Assembly (NCBI GenBank): GCA_910577105.1
Contig: CAJTMB010000016.1
Location: 1-64,000 of the forward strand
DNA: 64,000 bases
Direction of reading: 5' to 3'
From: an uncultured Lachnospiraceae bacterium
Lineage (GTDB): Bacteria; Bacillota; Clostridia; Lachnospirales; Lachnospiraceae
This document shows positions 62,906 through 64,000 of the stretch, one piece after another (the stretch's first letter is position 1; each line of letters begins with the position of its first letter). A program made the position numbers and the translations under genes. The notes beneath the pieces are model-generated. The model had not been told where the DNA came from and did no database searches. It saw nothing but the letters and a program-made list of their open reading frames with translations.

Positions 62906-63670
62906 ATGAAAAACAAATATACCCTGGAATGCTGTGTGGATTCACTTGTGTCCGCCCACGCTGCCCTCAGGGGCGGCGCGGACCGTCTGGAACTGTGCGC
63001 TAACCTGATTATCGGCGGAACTACTCCTACAATGGCGCTTTATCAAAAAATGCGCGAACAGACCGATACGGATATCCGTGTATTAATCCGCCCCCGTTTC
63101 GGGGACTTTTTATACTCGGAGGAAGAAGCCTGTATTATGTGCAGGGAAATAGAAGCTTTCCGGAAAGCAGGCGCTGACGGTATCGTCATCGGCAGCCTGC
63201 GTGCTGACGGTTCCCTTCATATCGAACAAATGAAACGGTTTATGGAACAGGCCGGAGACATGCACGTTACCCTGCACCGTGCCTTTGATATGTGCCGTGA
63301 TTCCCTTGAAGCACTCAGGCAGGCAGGGGAACTGGGCATTCACACCATACTCACTTCGGGCCGTGCAACGTCCTGTACGAAAGGAATCTCTCTTTTTAAA
63401 GAACTGCTGCCTCTGTCAGGCAATCAGATAACCATTCTCGCAGGCGGCGGTGTAGATGCCGATGCTGTCAAAACGCTTCTTTCACAGACAGCGCTTACCG
63501 ACTTTCACATGTCCGGCAAAAAAAGGATATCCAGTGGTATGCAATACCGGAATCCTTCCGTTTCCATGGGACTGCCCGGCATGGATGAATATACCCTATG
63601 GCAAACTGACGAAGAGTCCATACGCTCAGTACGGACTCTCTTGGATGAAGCAGCGGCGGAAAACCTATGA
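62906..63670 (+). CDS. cutC: CutC-family protein
   Basis: About 254 residues from the Met of MKNKYTLECCVDSLVSAHAAL, behind GGAAGAGG; the longer open frame upstream crosses the promoter area. TIM-barrel CutC motifs: GGADRLELCANLIIGGTTP, IRPRFGDFLYSEEE, GADGIVIGSLRADG and HRAFDMC. Named for copper homeostasis in E. coli, though direct copper function is disputed. Convergent with the next gene. Confidence 0.92.
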   Translation: MKNKYTLECCVDSLVSAHAALRGGADRLELCANLIIGGTTPTMALYQKMREQTDTDIRVLIRPRFGDFLYSEEEACIMCREIEAFRKAGADGIVIGSLRADGSLHIEQMKRFMEQAGDMHVTLHRAFDMCRDSLEALRQAGELGIHTILTSGRATSCTKGISLFKELLPLSGNQITILAGGGVDADAVKTLLSQTALTDFHMSGKKRISSGMQYRNPSVSMGLPGMDEYTLWQTDEESIRSVRTLLDEAAAENL

Positions 63671-64000
63671 TTCTTTTCTGCTGCGCCTGCCTCCTGCTTC
63701 CTTCTTTTCTTTACCTTTGTATTTACGCTCCTGCCCGCCTTTTTCTTTCCTGTCAGTCCATCGCGTATTTTCTTCTTTCTTACTTCCCGTCCGGCCACTG
63801 CCTTCTCTTCTGCCAAAACGTTCCGAGCCTTCCTTACGGCCTCCTCTGTCGAAATCAGCCCTTCTGCCATTCCTGCGGCTGCCTTCTCCTCTTGTACGGC
63901 TGCCGCGTCCGGTTTCTTCTTTCCGGTACCGGCCGCCATCGCGGCTCCTTGCACCGTCACTTTTTCTGCGCGGCTCTTCCACTACAATTTCTTTTATCTC
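63665..64000 (-). CDS. C-terminal Arg/Gly-rich tail of a gene running off the right edge
   Basis: The frame is open to the window edge, and the visible 105+ residues are almost entirely R, G, E, K, S and D (RRKSDGARSRDGGRYRKEE and similar). Such tails end DEAD-box RNA helicases and rRNA pseudouridine synthases in Clostridia, so an RNA-binding enzyme is likely. The catalytic part is outside the window. Its stop overlaps the cutC stop region. Confidence 0.6.
   Translation of the reverse strand, partial: EIKEIVVEEPRRKSDGARSRDGGRYRKEETGRGSRTRGEGSRRNGRRADFDRGGRKEGSERFGRREGSGRTGSKKEENTRWTDRKEKGGQERKYKGKEKKEAGGRRSRKES

Noticed and set aside
63505..63960. Alternative 151-codon ORF at the right edge
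   Set aside because: It runs antisense into cutC; the parallel frame 63665-64000 is open to the edge and ends at the cutC stop, so it fits a real gene better.

Overview
The window looks like a chromosomal segment of a spore-forming, anaerobic Clostridia member, most likely Lachnospiraceae. The evidence is the sporulation regulators SpoIIID and SpoVT, a SpoIIQ-like degenerate LytM protein, Firmicutes-type promoters and Shine-Dalgarno sites, an ileS T-box leader, a DUF368 transporter, and a Tn4451/Tn916-style mobilizable element. Species cannot be assigned from the sequence alone.

Layout. (1) 1-~6240: one end of an integrative mobilizable element (TnpV, MobV relaxase, hairpin-rich candidate oriT, iteron-like repeats, RepA helicase, MobC-like protein, Xis, tyrosine integrase, XRE regulator, GNAT), abutting the 3' end of guaA, a known integration site. 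A multi-branched palindrome lies between its last gene and guaA. (2) guaA and an EstA-like esterase. (3) 8850-17743: a stray CRISPR repeat, a decayed IS66 element, then an array of 90 repeats and 89 spacers with its leader at the right. (4) 17744-25365: a complete type I-C cas operon (cas3-cas5c-cas8c-cas7c-cas4-cas1-cas2, leftward), including an internal cas11c start inside cas8c. (5) 25366-25730: a compact control region. (6) 25729-64000: housekeeping, cell-envelope, sporulation and translation genes, mostly leftward, with tRNA-Val(CAC), a large unexplained palindrome at 31.6 kb and the ileS T-box.

The most interesting object is at 25500-25630, upstream of cas3. A promoter (TTGCCG-17-TAAAAT) is placed to start transcription at a shortened CRISPR-like repeat. 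This repeat keeps the 11-nt crRNA 5' handle of the array exactly. The 17 nt that follow match DNA just upstream of the cas promoter in 16 positions, starting at spacer nucleotide 1, and the single mismatch is at position 12, one of the every-sixth positions that type I Cascade leaves unpaired. A rho-independent terminator follows. This is the architecture of a CreR-type Cas-regulating RNA: a crRNA mimic that would direct Cascade to repress its own operon. It rests on sequence only.

The parts fit together as follows: the leftward cas operon and array supply Cascade-Cas3 immunity. Two overlapping spacers in the array imply a 5'-CTC PAM. The mimic RNA has a near-PAM (CTT) and a short match, which would favour binding without cleavage.
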